From contig JBBPSI010000004.1 of the NCBI GenBank assembly GCA_038093515.1, forward strand, positions 310,001-374,000: a stretch of DNA of 64,000 nucleotides, written 5' to 3'. Below are positions 11,658-23,262 of this stretch, in pieces. Position 1 is the first letter of the stretch; each line of letters begins with the position of its first letter. The translations under genes were made by a program, and so were the position numbers. The stretch comes from Butyriboletus loyo (lineage: Eukaryota; Basidiomycota; Agaricomycetes; Boletales; Boletaceae). The notes beneath the pieces are model-generated. The model had not been told where the DNA came from and made no database searches. It was given only the letters and a program-made list of their open reading frames with translations.

Positions 11658-12769
11658 ATGTCCTTTTCGACACTCCCAGTGTCTCCCATCCCGATCTTGA
11701 ATTCTATCACGGCGTGCAGAGCATGGAGACAGAACGTCTTTGACGAAAAGAAGACCGTCGGCCTAGTGCCCACGATGGGCGCCTTGCATGACGGTCACCT
11801 CTCCCTCGGTCAGCCAATCATCCGAGGTCACACCCGCGTGCTCACACACACACAGTTCGCAGATCGCTTCACGAAAACGACCTGACGATCGTTTCCATCT
11901 TTGTCAATCCTGCCCAGTTTGCACCTCATGAGGACCTGGGCACATATCCTCGCACGTTACCCGCGGACCTCGAGCAACTGACAAAGCAGCAGGCGGACGT
12001 TTCGGGAGACGTCCGGACGCCCTCTGCGGTGTTCTTACCCGGTATCCAGGACATGTACCCATCTGGGATAAGTCAGGATGTTGCCTTGCAAAAGGGCACG
12101 TTCGTCGAGGTCAAGGGATACAGTCATCAAATGGAAGGTATGAGCCGACCCCTCTTTTTCAGAGGGGTGGCTACGATCGTGACCAAGCTTTTCAATGTCG
12201 TTCAGGTACGTCTCTCTGCGATCGTGGATTGGATGTTGACACGACGAAAACAGCCGACGAATGCGTATTTCGGTCAAAAGGATATCCAGCAAGCGTTGTT
12301 ACTTCGTAGAATGTGCCATGACCTGCTCTTTCCGAACCCAGAGGCGGATCATGTACATATCATCCCGACAGAGCGTGATCCAGTCGATGGGTTGGCATTG
12401 TCGTCGAGGAATTCGTATCTGTCGGTGGAAGAGCGTTCGGTCGCGAATACCCTTTACAGAGCCCTGCAAGCTGCCGAGTCTGGTTGGTTGGCCGGAGAGG
12501 CCAAGGATGCGTGCATACGCGCGGCTGGAGTGCTTGTGACAGGAGCGGTCAGAGATGCTGCTGCGAGGGGGATCGACATGAGGCTGGACTATATCCAGAT
12601 GAACGACTCGGATACCTTTGAGGTCTTGGATGGTCAGTCGCAGAGGCAGTCCGTAGTTGGCGGTGGGGCCGTGATTTTGAGTGGAGCTGTTTGGGTGGGC
12701 AGAACGAGGCTGATTGACAATATCGTCGTTGGTGAGTTGTTCGGTGAGACTATATCTGTACGAGAGTAA
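11658..12769 (+). CDS. PAN6: Pantothenate synthetase (pantoate-beta-alanine ligase)
   Basis: Ligates pantoate and beta-alanine with ATP to make pantothenate, the precursor of coenzyme A. Exons are 11658-11808, 11856-12205 and 12254-12769. The HIGH-like ATP site is LVPTMGALHDGHLSL. Splicing 11809-11855 restores VRRSLHENDLTIVSIFVNPAQF. Later come FFRGVATIVTKLFNVVQ, TNAYFGQKDIQQ and the KMSKS-like region in DGLALSSRNSYL. The second intron is 48 nt, so unspliced RNA would stay in frame and add 16 residues. The end falls after RLIDNIVV, where the family normally stops. Starts at 11586 or 11610 would add an Arg-rich leader that could be a mitochondrial signal. Confidence 0.93.
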
Positions 12770-12800
12770 TTAGTACACGCATCCCTCCCACCTTCAGACG

Positions 12801-14344
12801 ATGCGAGAGTCGAGAATAAGGCTGAGCACTGGGTCCCTTCCCTCACCACAGCTAGAGCGATTGCCAACGTCGCATCCGTTCGTCCAGCAAGTTTGTCCTT
12901 TTGATCATCCCTCTCCAAATTCCTTGTATCTCAGCTTCGTTCTTGCAATACCAGATCGACATCGTCTTTCCATCCCGTGCCGCACACGATCACGCATTCA
13001 CGTTCCTAAAAACGACCTACTCGACGGCCCAGTTTGCCTTGTCTGAACTGTACGACTATGCGTCCCGTCTTGCGATCCCAAACGTGTCAGTCAGTTCCAT
13101 TGAACGCCAACGTCGAAACATTTCCATTTTAACTTTATCTTTTGATCCAGGCCTTTCAAAGCCGTCCCTATTCAGCGCGACGCCGACGACACGTGGTGCA
13201 TCGATCCACGGGGCATTCTCACCCTCTCCGTCTCGAAAGTCTTGTACGAAAAACTCGGGTTGGTGGGTAAGAAACTCCCGTTCAAAGGGTGTTTGGAACG
13301 ATACGGTGCGTCCTTCAAGTTTTTCGCTTTACGTATGCGTAATGCTGAACGTGTTTGGAACAAAGTGATCCATGTACCGCTCAAGCGCGAGATGACGAGC
13401 GTTGCGGTGCAGGCGCGTCAGAGGGCTGCGGTGGGTGTCTGGGATGGGGTGAGGGCGGCAGAGGGGCTTGGGAGGTGGCGTGTTGCATATGTGTATGCGG
13501 GTGCGGGTGGTGTGTTATCTTCTTTTTCAGGCCCTTTCTCGCTCACGCACTCTCTCTCCTCAACGATGACCCATCGCTGCGGTTGGTATCGCAGGTCCGT
13601 CGACGTCCACACCCGCGCCATCTGCGGACGACCCCGAGGCGTACACGACAAAAGAGGTGACAGCACACGTGCGACGCGAGGCGAACCTGTACGTCCCCCA
13701 CGTCGGCGACCTCACCCAATCCACCGAGGGAGAAAACGGAGAGGACGATCGAGAACGACGCCTAGAGGCGCTCTTTGAATGGGTCGGCATGACTTGCTTG
13801 GGTGCGCAGAGGTGAGTCTGCCATATCACCCTGAGGCCGCAGTGGCATCGGAAGCTCCTCATCTTTTCTCATCTTTGGGGACGTCGCCCGAAACAGACTT
13901 CACGCCAACGATCGCGTCGACCCGTATGTAGCCGTGTACGAAGCACCCTCACCGACCACGATCGACGACGTCACGTATCTCTGCTGGAAAGGCTTGATGG
14001 ACAGCACCTTTGTCCGATCTGTGATCGATACTGCCATGTACGCGTTCCCTCGCGAGTGCACACATGCGAATCGCTGATTCCCTACGGGGTTGTTTGGCTG
14101 TAGATCGGTCTTGTCGACGTCAGAGTCTAGCGGAGACGATAACCCTTTTATCTCGATCACGCTACATTCTAATCGTATAACGCCCGTGTCGTACATTCCA
14201 GAATCCCCGGGTAAAGAAGCACCTCCGAGGGTACCTGGGCCAGAAGCAGAGGATACCCTCTCCTTGATTCTGTCCAAAACGTTGAGTAAATCGACATGGG
14301 CGATTGGTCAGAGTGTTGGCAAGTGGGACGCACGATGGGGTTGA
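12801..14344 (+). CDS. RNase P/MRP subunit Rpp40-like protein
   Basis: Resembles the Rpp40 (ribonuclease P 40-kDa subunit) family of pre-tRNA processing proteins. The first exon (12801-12890) reads RLSTGSLPSPQLERLPTSHP. It is followed by 12955-13085 with IDIVFPS and TYSTAQFALSELYDYAS, then 13151-13305 with DDTWCIDPRGILTLSVSK and YEKLGLVGKKLPFKG. An exon from 13366 contains VPLKREMTSVAVQARQRA. Later segments include ALSLLNDDPSLRLVSQ, LEALFEWVGMTCLGAQR, VDPYVAVYEAP and VTYLCWKGLM, which match the second half of the family. The junctions between 13440 and 13640 are not resolved; two frames there each look partly coding. The last exon ends TWAIGQSVGKWDARWG at 14344. The start is only 31 bp after the pantothenate synthetase stop, unusually tight for two same-strand fungal genes. 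Confidence 0.72.
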
Positions 14345-14678
14345 ACATGTCGCCGGATGGTTCACGCAGGCAAAAGTGGGGTTTGCAGATTGGAAAGCGA
14401 ATCGAGATTCAAAAGGCCGAGCTAGAAAGCTTGTCTAACCTAGTCACTTCCCGCAACACAATAACTATAGAAGGTACATGAGGGTACAACAAAGCAGATG
14501 TCGTAGTACTTTGCGGTTATTGTATATTATGATGGATAAGTGAGAGGATTAGATGCGCGTAGAAAGGATATAATGACGATAGATCCGTGCAATTCAGTGT
14601 CCCTCAAACCCAGAAGAGATGCGGAGAGGACGATAGAAAGGAGAATCGGAAGGGTAATGGACATCGACGGGTGGGGTT
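14345..14678. other. Convergent 3' flanks, no gene seen
   Basis: Sits between the Rpp40-like stop and the stop of the minus-strand orphan. No coding or RNA gene signal was seen. Confidence 0.5.
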
Positions 14679-15518
14679 CTAAGCAGTTACATCACGTATG
14701 CGAATGAGTGCGGGTGAAAGGTGAGCATATGATGTACGGGCATGTGGGTTGGTAAAGGGACCGCCAGAAGACGGCGGGGTGGAATGGGTTGGGTTGCGCG
14801 CCCACGAGTAGAGTCTGGGAGTGCTGGCGGGTGGAGGAGACATGGGGAGATACGCCATGGGAGTCTGACGGGGCGGAGAAGGGGATGGCAATATACGCTC
14901 ATCGATGGTGGCAGCACGGCGAGAGACAGTAGGCACCGGGATAGGCGCGCTTGGAGCGGGTACAGGAAGCGATTCATCGCGTTGTGAACGGGGGAGATAA
15001 GGGACGGGTCGAACCGCGGCTGTCGTCGAAAACCCACGCCGGGGATACGACCGTCCAGAATCTGTCGTCTGAGACCCCCATCGCGCCTCCCCGGGCAAGG
15101 TACGCGTGGCGAGACGAACGCGTACGGCAGGATCCTGAACCACAGGCGCCAACTCTCTCTCCTCGATCTGTCTGATATCACGGAAGGCATCGACGACGAG
15201 ATGCGCGGGATCCTCTGCGCCGACAGCGAGTGGACTCTCGCTGTCACTCAAGCTGCTCTCAGAGGTGACTGGGCTGATGTTACCCATCCGGACGACCAGC
15301 ATGTCCCTTTCTTCCTCTTCCTCTTCCTCCTCCTCTTCCTGGTTCACGGACGTGATGGGATCAATAAAGTCTTCGTAAACGGCATTTTCGTTGTCAAAGA
15401 ACTCGTCCGAGTCGGGATCGAAAGCATTAAGATAAGACCACTTTTCGCAACTCGGCAGTTCTGGATCCCGCACTACGGGGGTAGTTCTGAACACGCTTGA
15501 ATAGAGCGGACGACCCAT
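14679..15518 (-). CDS. Hypothetical low-complexity protein
   Basis: A 279-residue single-exon reading frame with no family I recognise. The first third is acidic, with an uninterrupted run of about ten Glu residues after NQ. The C-terminal half is Pro/Ser-rich (PSPSPPRQTPMAYLPMSPPP) and ends IRIRDVTA. There is no signal peptide or membrane span. Clean ATG context and uninterrupted length argue that it is real, while composition alone could produce a long frame by chance. It is probably a disordered, lineage-restricted protein. Confidence 0.5.
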   Translation of the reverse strand: MGRPLYSSVFRTTPVVRDPELPSCEKWSYLNAFDPDSDEFFDNENAVYEDFIDPITSVNQEEEEEEEEEERDMLVVRMGNISPVTSESSLSDSESPLAVGAEDPAHLVVDAFRDIRQIEERELAPVVQDPAVRVRLATRTLPGEARWGSQTTDSGRSYPRRGFSTTAAVRPVPYLPRSQRDESLPVPAPSAPIPVPTVSRRAATIDERILPSPSPPRQTPMAYLPMSPPPASTPRLYSWARNPTHSTPPSSGGPFTNPHARTSYAHLSPALIRIRDVTA

Positions 15519-16355
15519 TTTTGTTTTGTTTTTTTGTTGCTAGTAAAACAAGGAGAGAAAAGGTGCTGTGTGGTATGACGGAAAAAGTGGGACTTGACCA
15601 ACCTCGCTTTTATAAATACGTCGGGGCAGTCCTGTAGCGAGTTTAGGGCAGGTGCGGCGTTAAGCGGGCTCAGGCTCGAACAGCAATTTGGTTGAGGGAA
15701 TCAGCTTGGTCATTTCACCTCTTCGCTGTCCCACAGACAACTCATGCTCTCAGGTATCGTTTTTCTATCCAACAGAGCTAAACCCGAACGGGTGCATCCC
15801 ACCGCGCCGAACACGAGAAACGGTGAGAAAGAGCGCCTTACCTGATGGTCATCTCTTGGCACTATCATCAACTTTGTCTTAACGATCCCACGCGACCGCT
15901 TGCACCGGCATACAACATGTAACCTGATCCGGTCAGTTCGAGCTCTGGTCCAGCGCAGTGCATACCGGTCTCGTCCTATAGAAATCGTTCCCGGAAACAC
16001 CAGTGGGTACCAGTTCTACTGGATAATGATATCAACATGACGTATGATACCATGAACCACGTACAAAACTGGCCAGCATATGTGTCGTGGTGAAGTGAGT
16101 CTGAGTCCTGGCAGCCTGAACCAAGTTTTGGTCCACTCTAACCACTGCCCGGCCCCTGACTGATCGGCAGCAGATCAACCGGTCATCTTCCCAATCCGAG
16201 CGCAAATGGTAACGTTCCGCGGACATCAACAAAAAGCTTACCGTTATCATGACCGACAAGTAGTCAAATACACATTGCAACTTGAAGCACATGCTCGGCA
16301 AAGCGACAAGAATACAAGGTGCAACAGTGATACGTTGATACGTTTTCGTACACGG
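15519..16355. other. Gene-poor region left of a transposon-like element
   Basis: Holds the promoter of the minus-strand orphan (T-rich just upstream of 15518). Otherwise there is AT/GC-balanced sequence with many stops in all frames. No gene is supported. Confidence 0.5.
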
Positions 16356-16994
16356 CTAGTGTTGCCATCGAGACGAAGTAACTTCGAGGTAATTTCGATT
16401 CGGTTCGAAAGTGAGCCACTTCGTGAGAGTTCGATAGCATCCGAATTGAGTCGAAGTGTACTGATGTCGCGCTGATTAGTAGCTGCCGTACAAAGATAAT
16501 CTATGTGCTCATCTACTCACCCCTGTCCATCCTAATATTGATGCTGTTACGGTTTCAAAGGATGAACACTGAAGAAAGCCTCAAATCGGCTCTGTATTGG
16601 CAGTCCAAGGCCCAACGCTTCAAGTTGGTAACAGTCTAATTTGACTACAACTCGAGTTAAAAGTAAGTTTTCCGGTCACGGAACGCTTCCACTGCTACGG
16701 AATACAACACGCTCTCATCCAAGTCCATTGCAAACCCTGAATGGCACATTTGACGACCTCAGAAACCTTTCGTCTGGCCCGTCAGAGTAGCACCGGGTCC
16801 ACCTGCCATTGGTCATGGTCTTCACTATCTGGCTAACTGCAAAAGCAGTGGATGAGCTCGTGTACATGTAGACGTGAATTCTGATTGGCTGGGATTTCGG
16901 CCCGCATAGCCGCTCACTTCGTTTGACTTCGTCGCTTTCGAAGTCCCCCAAAATACACTTCGGTTCGGTTCGATTCGCTTCGCGGCAACACTAG
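16356..16994. mobile_element. 639-bp non-autonomous transposon-like (MITE) element
   Basis: The two ends are inverted copies of CTAGTGTTGCC (16356-16366 and 16984-16994). Inside each end there are dense repeats of CGAAG/TTCG/GGTTCG motifs, in opposite orientation at the two sides (left about 16367-16465, right about 16910-16983). No frame inside encodes a transposase. The outermost palindrome CTAG, or the TA within it, is the likely target duplication; both readings fit because the motif is palindromic. The size, inverted ends and subterminal repeats fit a MITE. A TG...CA reading (TGTTGCC...GGCAACA) would also fit a solo LTR with a 4-bp CTAG duplication. The superfamily is not settled. Confidence 0.6.
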
Positions 16995-17051
16995 TACTAA
17001 ACGGGAATGTCCATCATATTCGCTTTGTTGTCCGTCCGTTCCAGGATCTCA

Positions 17052-19614
17052 TCACAGCGTATACCGGTACCCGCTCCACCGATCCCCCTTCTCCCTCTTG
17101 GCCTCCTCCACGCTCTCAAACCGTCCATTCACCTCCAACCCCCCTTCGTACCCCCCAATCACCTCGTCCTTCTCCCCTCGGTCTCGTCGCGCATTCTCCG
17201 CCTTTAGCAAATACATCATGGTCACCGTCGAGATCAGCCCAAAGCAAATGTACATCAACACGAGTCCGTGCCCCATTGGGTACCACGGCATTTGGTTGGC
17301 ACGGTAGACGTTGGAACTGATCGCACCCTGTATGTTTCCCCTAAACGCACATCGTATCAGCACGCTTGTTGCACACATAAATTCCGTGACGTACACGGAA
17401 ATGACTATCGCGAGGGAGACGCTGCGTTTGTAGGACCCTTCGATGTTATTCGCGACCCATGCGCTGCGTGTCGTGTGCGAATGGTCAGTAAAGCATGCCT
17501 GATGGGGAAAGCTCAAATCTGAAACGTTGCACTCACCCCGAGTTGGCTATTTAGTGTGTCCGTCGTTCGTCGGTCAATATAGCACGCCCACGATGTCAAA
17601 CACAACTACTCACCAATGCATGGATAGATCCCACTATGTGTGTCAATGATGAGGACACAAGCATGATTGTTGTGTGGGGCAAACATGCTCACCAAGCTGC
17701 TAAATATACCCCCGCGTATGACAGCGTCGCACTGCGAGAACTAATCAGGATGATGTACCCTGCTGCAGCTGGATGTGCGAAATGATTCAACTAAATATCT
17801 TTCGACTACATGTATCGCACGGGGCGATCACGTACCAACGCTAAGGCCGCCACTGCGGTAGAGCGTTGAAAGCATGACCGTAAGCCACACGATGAAAAAT
17901 TGAGGGGTATCAAGGACATACAGGTTAAACAACCCACGATTACCATAGCGGTCGGCCAAGAAGCCGACGGTGCAGGTAACTATACATGCCAGCACGTACA
18001 CCGGTACTGTCAGCAAGTTTGCCGTGGTCGCCGTGTAACCTACGTTCATTCAGAACCAACGCGCCTTGGAAACTTTGTTTCTGCACGGGGTCGACTCACC
18101 GAGCTGGTTGGTGAGAGTAGCAATTTTGCGAGGGTGAGCATATGATCAGAGAGAGAAAGTGGACAACCGAGCGTGAAAAAGAGAAACTTGCCTGGGAAAT
18201 GATACTCGGCAAGAATAACGAAAAGGCGTACAAGGGCATGTCGCTTCCAGAGTACACGACGACTAAATCGCGTCAGTTAAGCCCAACCTCCTTCCGCATC
18301 AATCACGGTCGAGACGGGACGTACCGTAGAGATACGTCTTCCAATCAGTCCAACTTGCCGCTATGTTTTTCCACTTGAGACGCTCGCCAGCGGCACTAAA
18401 CTGGTCATCCCCCTGGAGTCGCCGAATGACGACCGTACGCTCTGCCTCGCTAAGGAACTTGGCGTTGTCAGGAAAGTCGACGATGATCCAAAACGAGAGC
18501 GCACCCGCGACGACCGTCGCGAGACCCTCGATGATGAATATCCAGGCCCATGCGGGTTTGCCACCGATACCGTTCATCTTGGAGATCGCAGCCTTTTCAA
18601 ACACATATGTCGGAGTGAGCGTCGATTGGCGGGGTGAGGGAGAGTTCTTACTGAGAGTAGACCACCAAATGCGCCGGAGATAGTCGCTGCGGAGAAAAAT
18701 ATCGCTAGCCTGAGCCCGAACTCGCTGCGCTTGTACCAACTGCCATCACCGAGTCGTTGATAAACGAAGAGAAAGAATCGCTTTCGTTTAGAATACGATG
18801 AGAGGTGAGCACACACCATGAAAGATAGTATGCTACTCCCGGGAACAGCCCAGCCTCGAACGTGCCAAGTAACCATCGCATCGCTGTCGGATGAACGATA
18901 TTAAAAGACGGTGTATTCACTGCGCGACAACCACACACCCATGAGGCCGCCGAAGTTTGATACGAGACCTTGTACTGTCTGTACGAGGAATGGATCAGAT
19001 CATCTGATGAGATTATTTTGTTTTATTGTTTTGAGCGTACCATCATGATGCCCCAAAGCAACATAATGATAGACAGCCAGATAGATGGCCGTAGACGTTT
19101 TAAAATGACGTTGGAAGGAACCTGGGCGGAAGCACGTGAGTTCCAGGGGGAGGGAGCGGAACACGATCAAAAGTCCACTCACCTCAAAGACGGAATACGA
19201 GATGAAGAAGATCGTCAAAGTGAGCAAGTATTGTGTATCCGTGATATGCAGGTCCGCTTCCATGTTGTACAACTATGTCGTCGCGGACAAGGAGGAATTG
19301 GGTTGGGGGATCAATATATGCGCGCCAAGGAGAGAGGAAGGGAAGGGTGCATTCGCACACACCTTGGCATTCCCGATACTCGTCCGGTCGAGAAACGCGA
19401 GCAGATACAGAAACGACAACCAAGGAATCGTGCGCGAGTCCACCTTGCGCATCAGTTTCCGCTCGTCGATGCCAGATACGCCCACATCGGCGTTGAACAC
19501 CGCCTGACTTGGCGCCTGTTTCAAACCGTCTTCGATATGGGAGACGTCTTCCTTGTCTGAAAGGCTCTGGGGCGAAGCGGGGGTTGCGTTGTCGTTCGTG
19601 TTGGGAGTGGCCAT
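17052..19614 (-). CDS. MFS transporter, anion:cation symporter (Dal5/Tna1-like) family
   Basis: A twelve-helix plasma-membrane permease of the ACS branch, whose members import carboxylates and vitamins such as allantoate or nicotinate. The first exon has KLMRKVDSRTIPWLSFLYLL followed by AFLDRTSIGNAKV, the hallmark first helix. Later exons show MEADLHITDTQYLLTLTIFF, RWLLGTFEAGLFPGVAYYLS, the WYKRSEFGLRLAIFFSAATI helix, AWAWIFIIEGLATVVAGALS, DFPDNAKFLSEAER, GFLADRYGNRG and finally NIQGAISSNVYRANQMPWYP. The cytoplasmic tail is charged (RRDRGEKDEVIGG). There are about ten introns, some next to very short exons near 17550-17800, so internal junctions there are approximate. The substrate cannot be told from sequence. 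Confidence 0.88.
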
Positions 19615-20190
19615 GGTCTTGGTCGCCTAAGTCCTCAGTGGTTGACGACTCGGGGGACAGAGAGGACACGTCCGCCTCAAACGGACGATCCTACTCTATA
19701 TACAACTAATGCATCGAGAGATGTTTTTGGACGTGGCCAAGGAGTGGCACGGAAAGGGACAGGGTTCCCCAGATGTCAGCCCCAGTCCTCACGCTGGGCG
19801 GCCGCCGACTGCCTTTACCCCACGCCAAATATCACGAACGCACTCGACCCGGAAAAACGACCCCGCCGCCAAAAGTATACATGTCTTTTTGAACACACAG
19901 ATGTCACGAGGGCCACGACAACGTCAGATGGTGTGAAAGACAGTGAGAATTTATCTGCACCCCAAACGGGTTTCTGGGTCAGATACAGCCGAAGTCGACC
20001 GGGGGTAGGAAGAGCACCAACTTCCGATTATGATGGATTGCGGTGAGATTATAATGTGACAAGGGGCATCTTAACAACGGACAAAAGACTGAACCCACGA
20101 GGAGCGCAAACTCCTGATGACCTGGCTCTGGGCGTGCGCGTGACTATCGCCCGGTCAACCCCGAACGATCAATTGCAAGTTCGGCGGTGA
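19615..20190. other. Promoter region of the MFS gene, no gene seen
   Basis: Lies between the MFS start and the VPS9 stop, both on the minus strand. No supported gene or repeat. Confidence 0.5.
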
Positions 20191-22837
20191 TTATGAGTCT
20201 CCGCTCATCTCCAGCAACGCTTCGATACTCTTCCCCAGGTCTCCGCCATTGGCTTCGAGAACCCAGTCGCGCACCTCGGCATCCACGATCGGGAATATTT
20301 GGGCAAGGGTACTGCGAGAAGCGGCGCTGGCGTGTGCGTGCGCCCTGTCAATCTCAGCTTGTACAGCAGACAAGTCAAGAGATGGCGTTGGCGTCCGAGA
20401 GATATGTTGTGCCTGGGAGGGCGGCTGCAAATGCTGAGGGAGCGAACTTGGGTAAGTACCTGACCCAGATCGGACATCCTGCCAGAGGATAGATCCTGGT
20501 GCCTGGACGGCGCCAGGAACAACCTTTGGAGCGGGTGGTGGTCTCAATTTCCCGGACGTGTCCTCTACTGCGTAGGCCGCGCCACTAGGCGATGGTGGCG
20601 CAGGTGAAGGCCGTCGAACGCGGGGTTTATATGTTGTCTGGATGGGTGGCTTTGAGGCTTCCTGTCTGTTTTTGGGTGTACTCCCTCCCTGGAGCCTAAA
20701 TTGAGCAATCTGATCAGGATGTGCCCAATGTCGTTCGGTTTGATTGTCTGACCCTTCCTGTGCCCGTTCTCTTGCAAGTTCAAATGGTGCAAATGGACCT
20801 GGGATATAAGACATTTTCTCATCGAGGGCATCGCTAAATATACGACCAATGGCGCCAAGGGGCTTGGAGACTACATCCCCAGTCTTTTGAAGCAGTCGGC
20901 GCGCATCCTCGCCTATACTCTGTGTTTGAGACGGAACAGGTAGTGTCAGTGGCTGAGCGGACTCTTCTCCCGCGTGCGGAGAGGGGAGGGGAGATTTAGT
21001 AGAAGGGGCAAACGAGGATGCGGACGACGTTGGTGAAGGAGGTAATGAGGGAGGTAGGGACCGGATGGCTAGCTCGACGTTTCTATGAACCAGCAGTGAG
21101 CACGGCAAGGGAAAATCACATCCAGGAATGCTCACCGCTCAAATTCCTGTTGAGTAATATTTGAAACCGATGTATGGTCCATCGTCTCGATGAATTGAAC
21201 TGCTCCCATCTGCACCGGATCTGGCTTGTGAATGTATTCAGGATTTGCGTAAATTATTCATACTCACGAGACTTGACAGGTAGTAGCCCGCCTCACTTTG
21301 CAGCTTCGCGGGATTGCGGAAACGACTTATGAATCTATAGCAGTATATATATTAACCAGTACATCGAGCCAAAACGGGAGAGGATGCATACTCCACATTA
21401 GAAAGAAGGTGATTCGGGTTTGCTTTGAGAACCACGAAGATGAGAACAGGGACAAATGAGTCTGCTCCTTCATCTTTTCGCAAGTGACGGAGGAGACCTT
21501 GCCATCAAATTGATCGTCAGTTACGCATAGGTGCAGTGATATGATGTGATAAAGGACCAACCAAATATGACCTTGCAGCAATTCAGGATGCAGATCAATT
21601 TGTCCCTCGGTGCCTTGTAGTGGTTCACTTTACATAATTCTTTGCGGGGAAGGGTCAGGTGGAGGATAGGAGTCGGATAAGATGAAAGACCTTGTTGCGC
21701 GAATTCAAGAAACCCTGCAATGCCTGGTTCTTTACTCTCTAGCTCAGGAATGTCGAGGTGAGAAGGTTTGATCCAGTGGAATAAGCTGATTCTCTGTGCC
21801 AGGATTCGATCCCGTTCGAGATCGTCTGCAGTGACGGGGCGCGAAGGGGTTAGTAGCGGGAGGGAAGGTGTAAATGTGCTGCAAGAAGGAGTGAATGGAG
21901 TAGCCAAGGTGAGTGCGTAAGGCGACGAACAAGTCGTAGAGCTTGTTCATGACAAGCTTCTCCATGCCTTCCATGGCATTCTCGAATTCGGTGTCGGACG
22001 CGTTTCGCCAAACGTCGGATTCTCTCATCTTTGCAGCGATGAACTGAAGAAATGGCACGATTGAGTTGGATTAAGCGGAATCGTAGTCGTATGTTCATAC
22101 ATTCAAGAAATCGTTGATGACCTTGATTTGATCGTTGACAGTGAATGTTCTCTTGGAAAAATTGCTGAGAAAACTGGACGCGCAATATTCGTTAGCGGTA
22201 CAGGGAACGAAGGGAGGAGGACTTGCGATTTGAGGTACTTTGCGACAGGTTCTGCGCTGCGGGACTTCATCTGGTCGAGAAACGTTTGAAAGTCAAACTG
22301 TGGGTCCTTATCCATGCGGGGTGTCAGGCTATCAATCGCAGTGGGTGGTGTTGCGGATCGGGTGGATGGGGTAGCGTCAGGTTGAAGCGGGAGTGATTTA
22401 GATAGGGGAGATTGTTGCTGTGCAGCAAAGTCGACAGTAGCCGGGGACGGGGGGGGTATCGGCTTTGCAGAGTCCATCGATAGCGGGCGTGTACGGGGTC
22501 GTACGACGCTTGGGATGGAAAGGGAGCGAGCGATGGCAGCAAAGGAGGGGAATGCGGGGGAAGAGAGAGATGGCTGCGGACTTGGAGAGCTCGGGCGAGA
22601 TGGCGGTCGGCAAGAGAGATCGTGCGTGGTGGAACGCGAATGACCGCGGATGCTCTGGCCGGACTCTGGCCGGGGTGGTGGGGGACGGCCCTGGAGATCT
22701 GCCCAAGCGCTGGGAGCGTCGAGGGCGTCTGGGACGTCGGTAGGGTCGTCCAAGGACAACGCCTGAACGCGAGAGGAAAGGTCGAGGTCGAACTTGGCGG
22801 GTGCATCCGCCCAGGGATTGGGAGACTGAGTAGACAT
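20191..22837 (-). CDS. VPS9: VPS9-domain Rab5 guanine nucleotide exchange factor with CUE domain
   Basis: Activates Rab5/Vps21-type GTPases in endosome and vacuole transport and binds ubiquitin through its CUE domain. It starts with MSTQSPNPWADAPAKFDLDL and a long Ser/Pro-rich segment. The helical bundle before VPS9 follows (DFQTFLDQMKSRSAEPVAKY; KRTFTVNDQIKVINDFLNF). The VPS9 domain has KLYDLFVAL, SLFHWIKPSHLDIPE, KVNHYKAPRDKLICILNCCK, LIFVVLKANPNHLLSNVEF and the FRNP segment near 21315. A disordered linker carries YIPGPFAPFELARERAQE. The C-terminal CUE-like domain is EIDRAHAHASAASRSTLAQI followed by FPIVDAEVRDWVLEANGGD and IEALLEM. About seven introns are present. An in-frame ATG at 22864 is an alternative start. 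The VPS9 family call is firm; CUE is by position and pattern. Confidence 0.9.
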
Positions 22838-23262
22838 GGCGATGGCGAACGGGATGATCTCCACCGCACCACTATCAACACACGTGACTTTGACATAGCA
22901 TATTCGTCTTTCTTTCTTTCTTTTTTTTCTTCTTCTTCTTCCGTTGTCTGCTTGTGATTGTGTTCGTGAGAAGATAAAATAGGGAGTCTGGGCTGGACTT
23001 GTTTCTTTGACTTCTACCCCAACCTTCCCCGGATCTAACGCAGGATGGTAGCAGCTGTGTTTCTCTGATATTCACACGTGTAACTTTCTGGGTCAGGTCG
23101 CTCCCGGACCTTGGCTGTCACTCAAACTCGTCCCATCTCCTCGCGCAAATCGTTTTCCATACCTCGTTTTCCGCCCTTCTGTCTTCTCCACTCCAGGGTC
23201 TGGCTACCCTCGTTGCTTGAAAAGACGCCAAAGCAACCAGTTCAACCAAGAACCCCTCTCAC
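22838..23262. promoter_or_regulatory. Divergent promoter with polypyrimidine tract
   Basis: Separates the starts of the VPS9 gene and the Reg1-like gene. It contains a CT-rich run on the plus strand (about 22908-22941, TTTC and TTC repeats), a form common in fungal core promoters. It could serve either gene. Confidence 0.45.

Noticed and set aside
12726..12920. Extra 3' exon of pantothenate synthetase via GTGAGT at about 12731
   Set aside because: It would use the first exon of the Rpp40-like gene in the wrong role and add a tail the synthetase family does not have.
22908..22941. CT-rich run as a possible microsatellite marker or triplex element
   Set aside because: Such polypyrimidine tracts are ordinary in fungal promoters; recorded only as a promoter feature.
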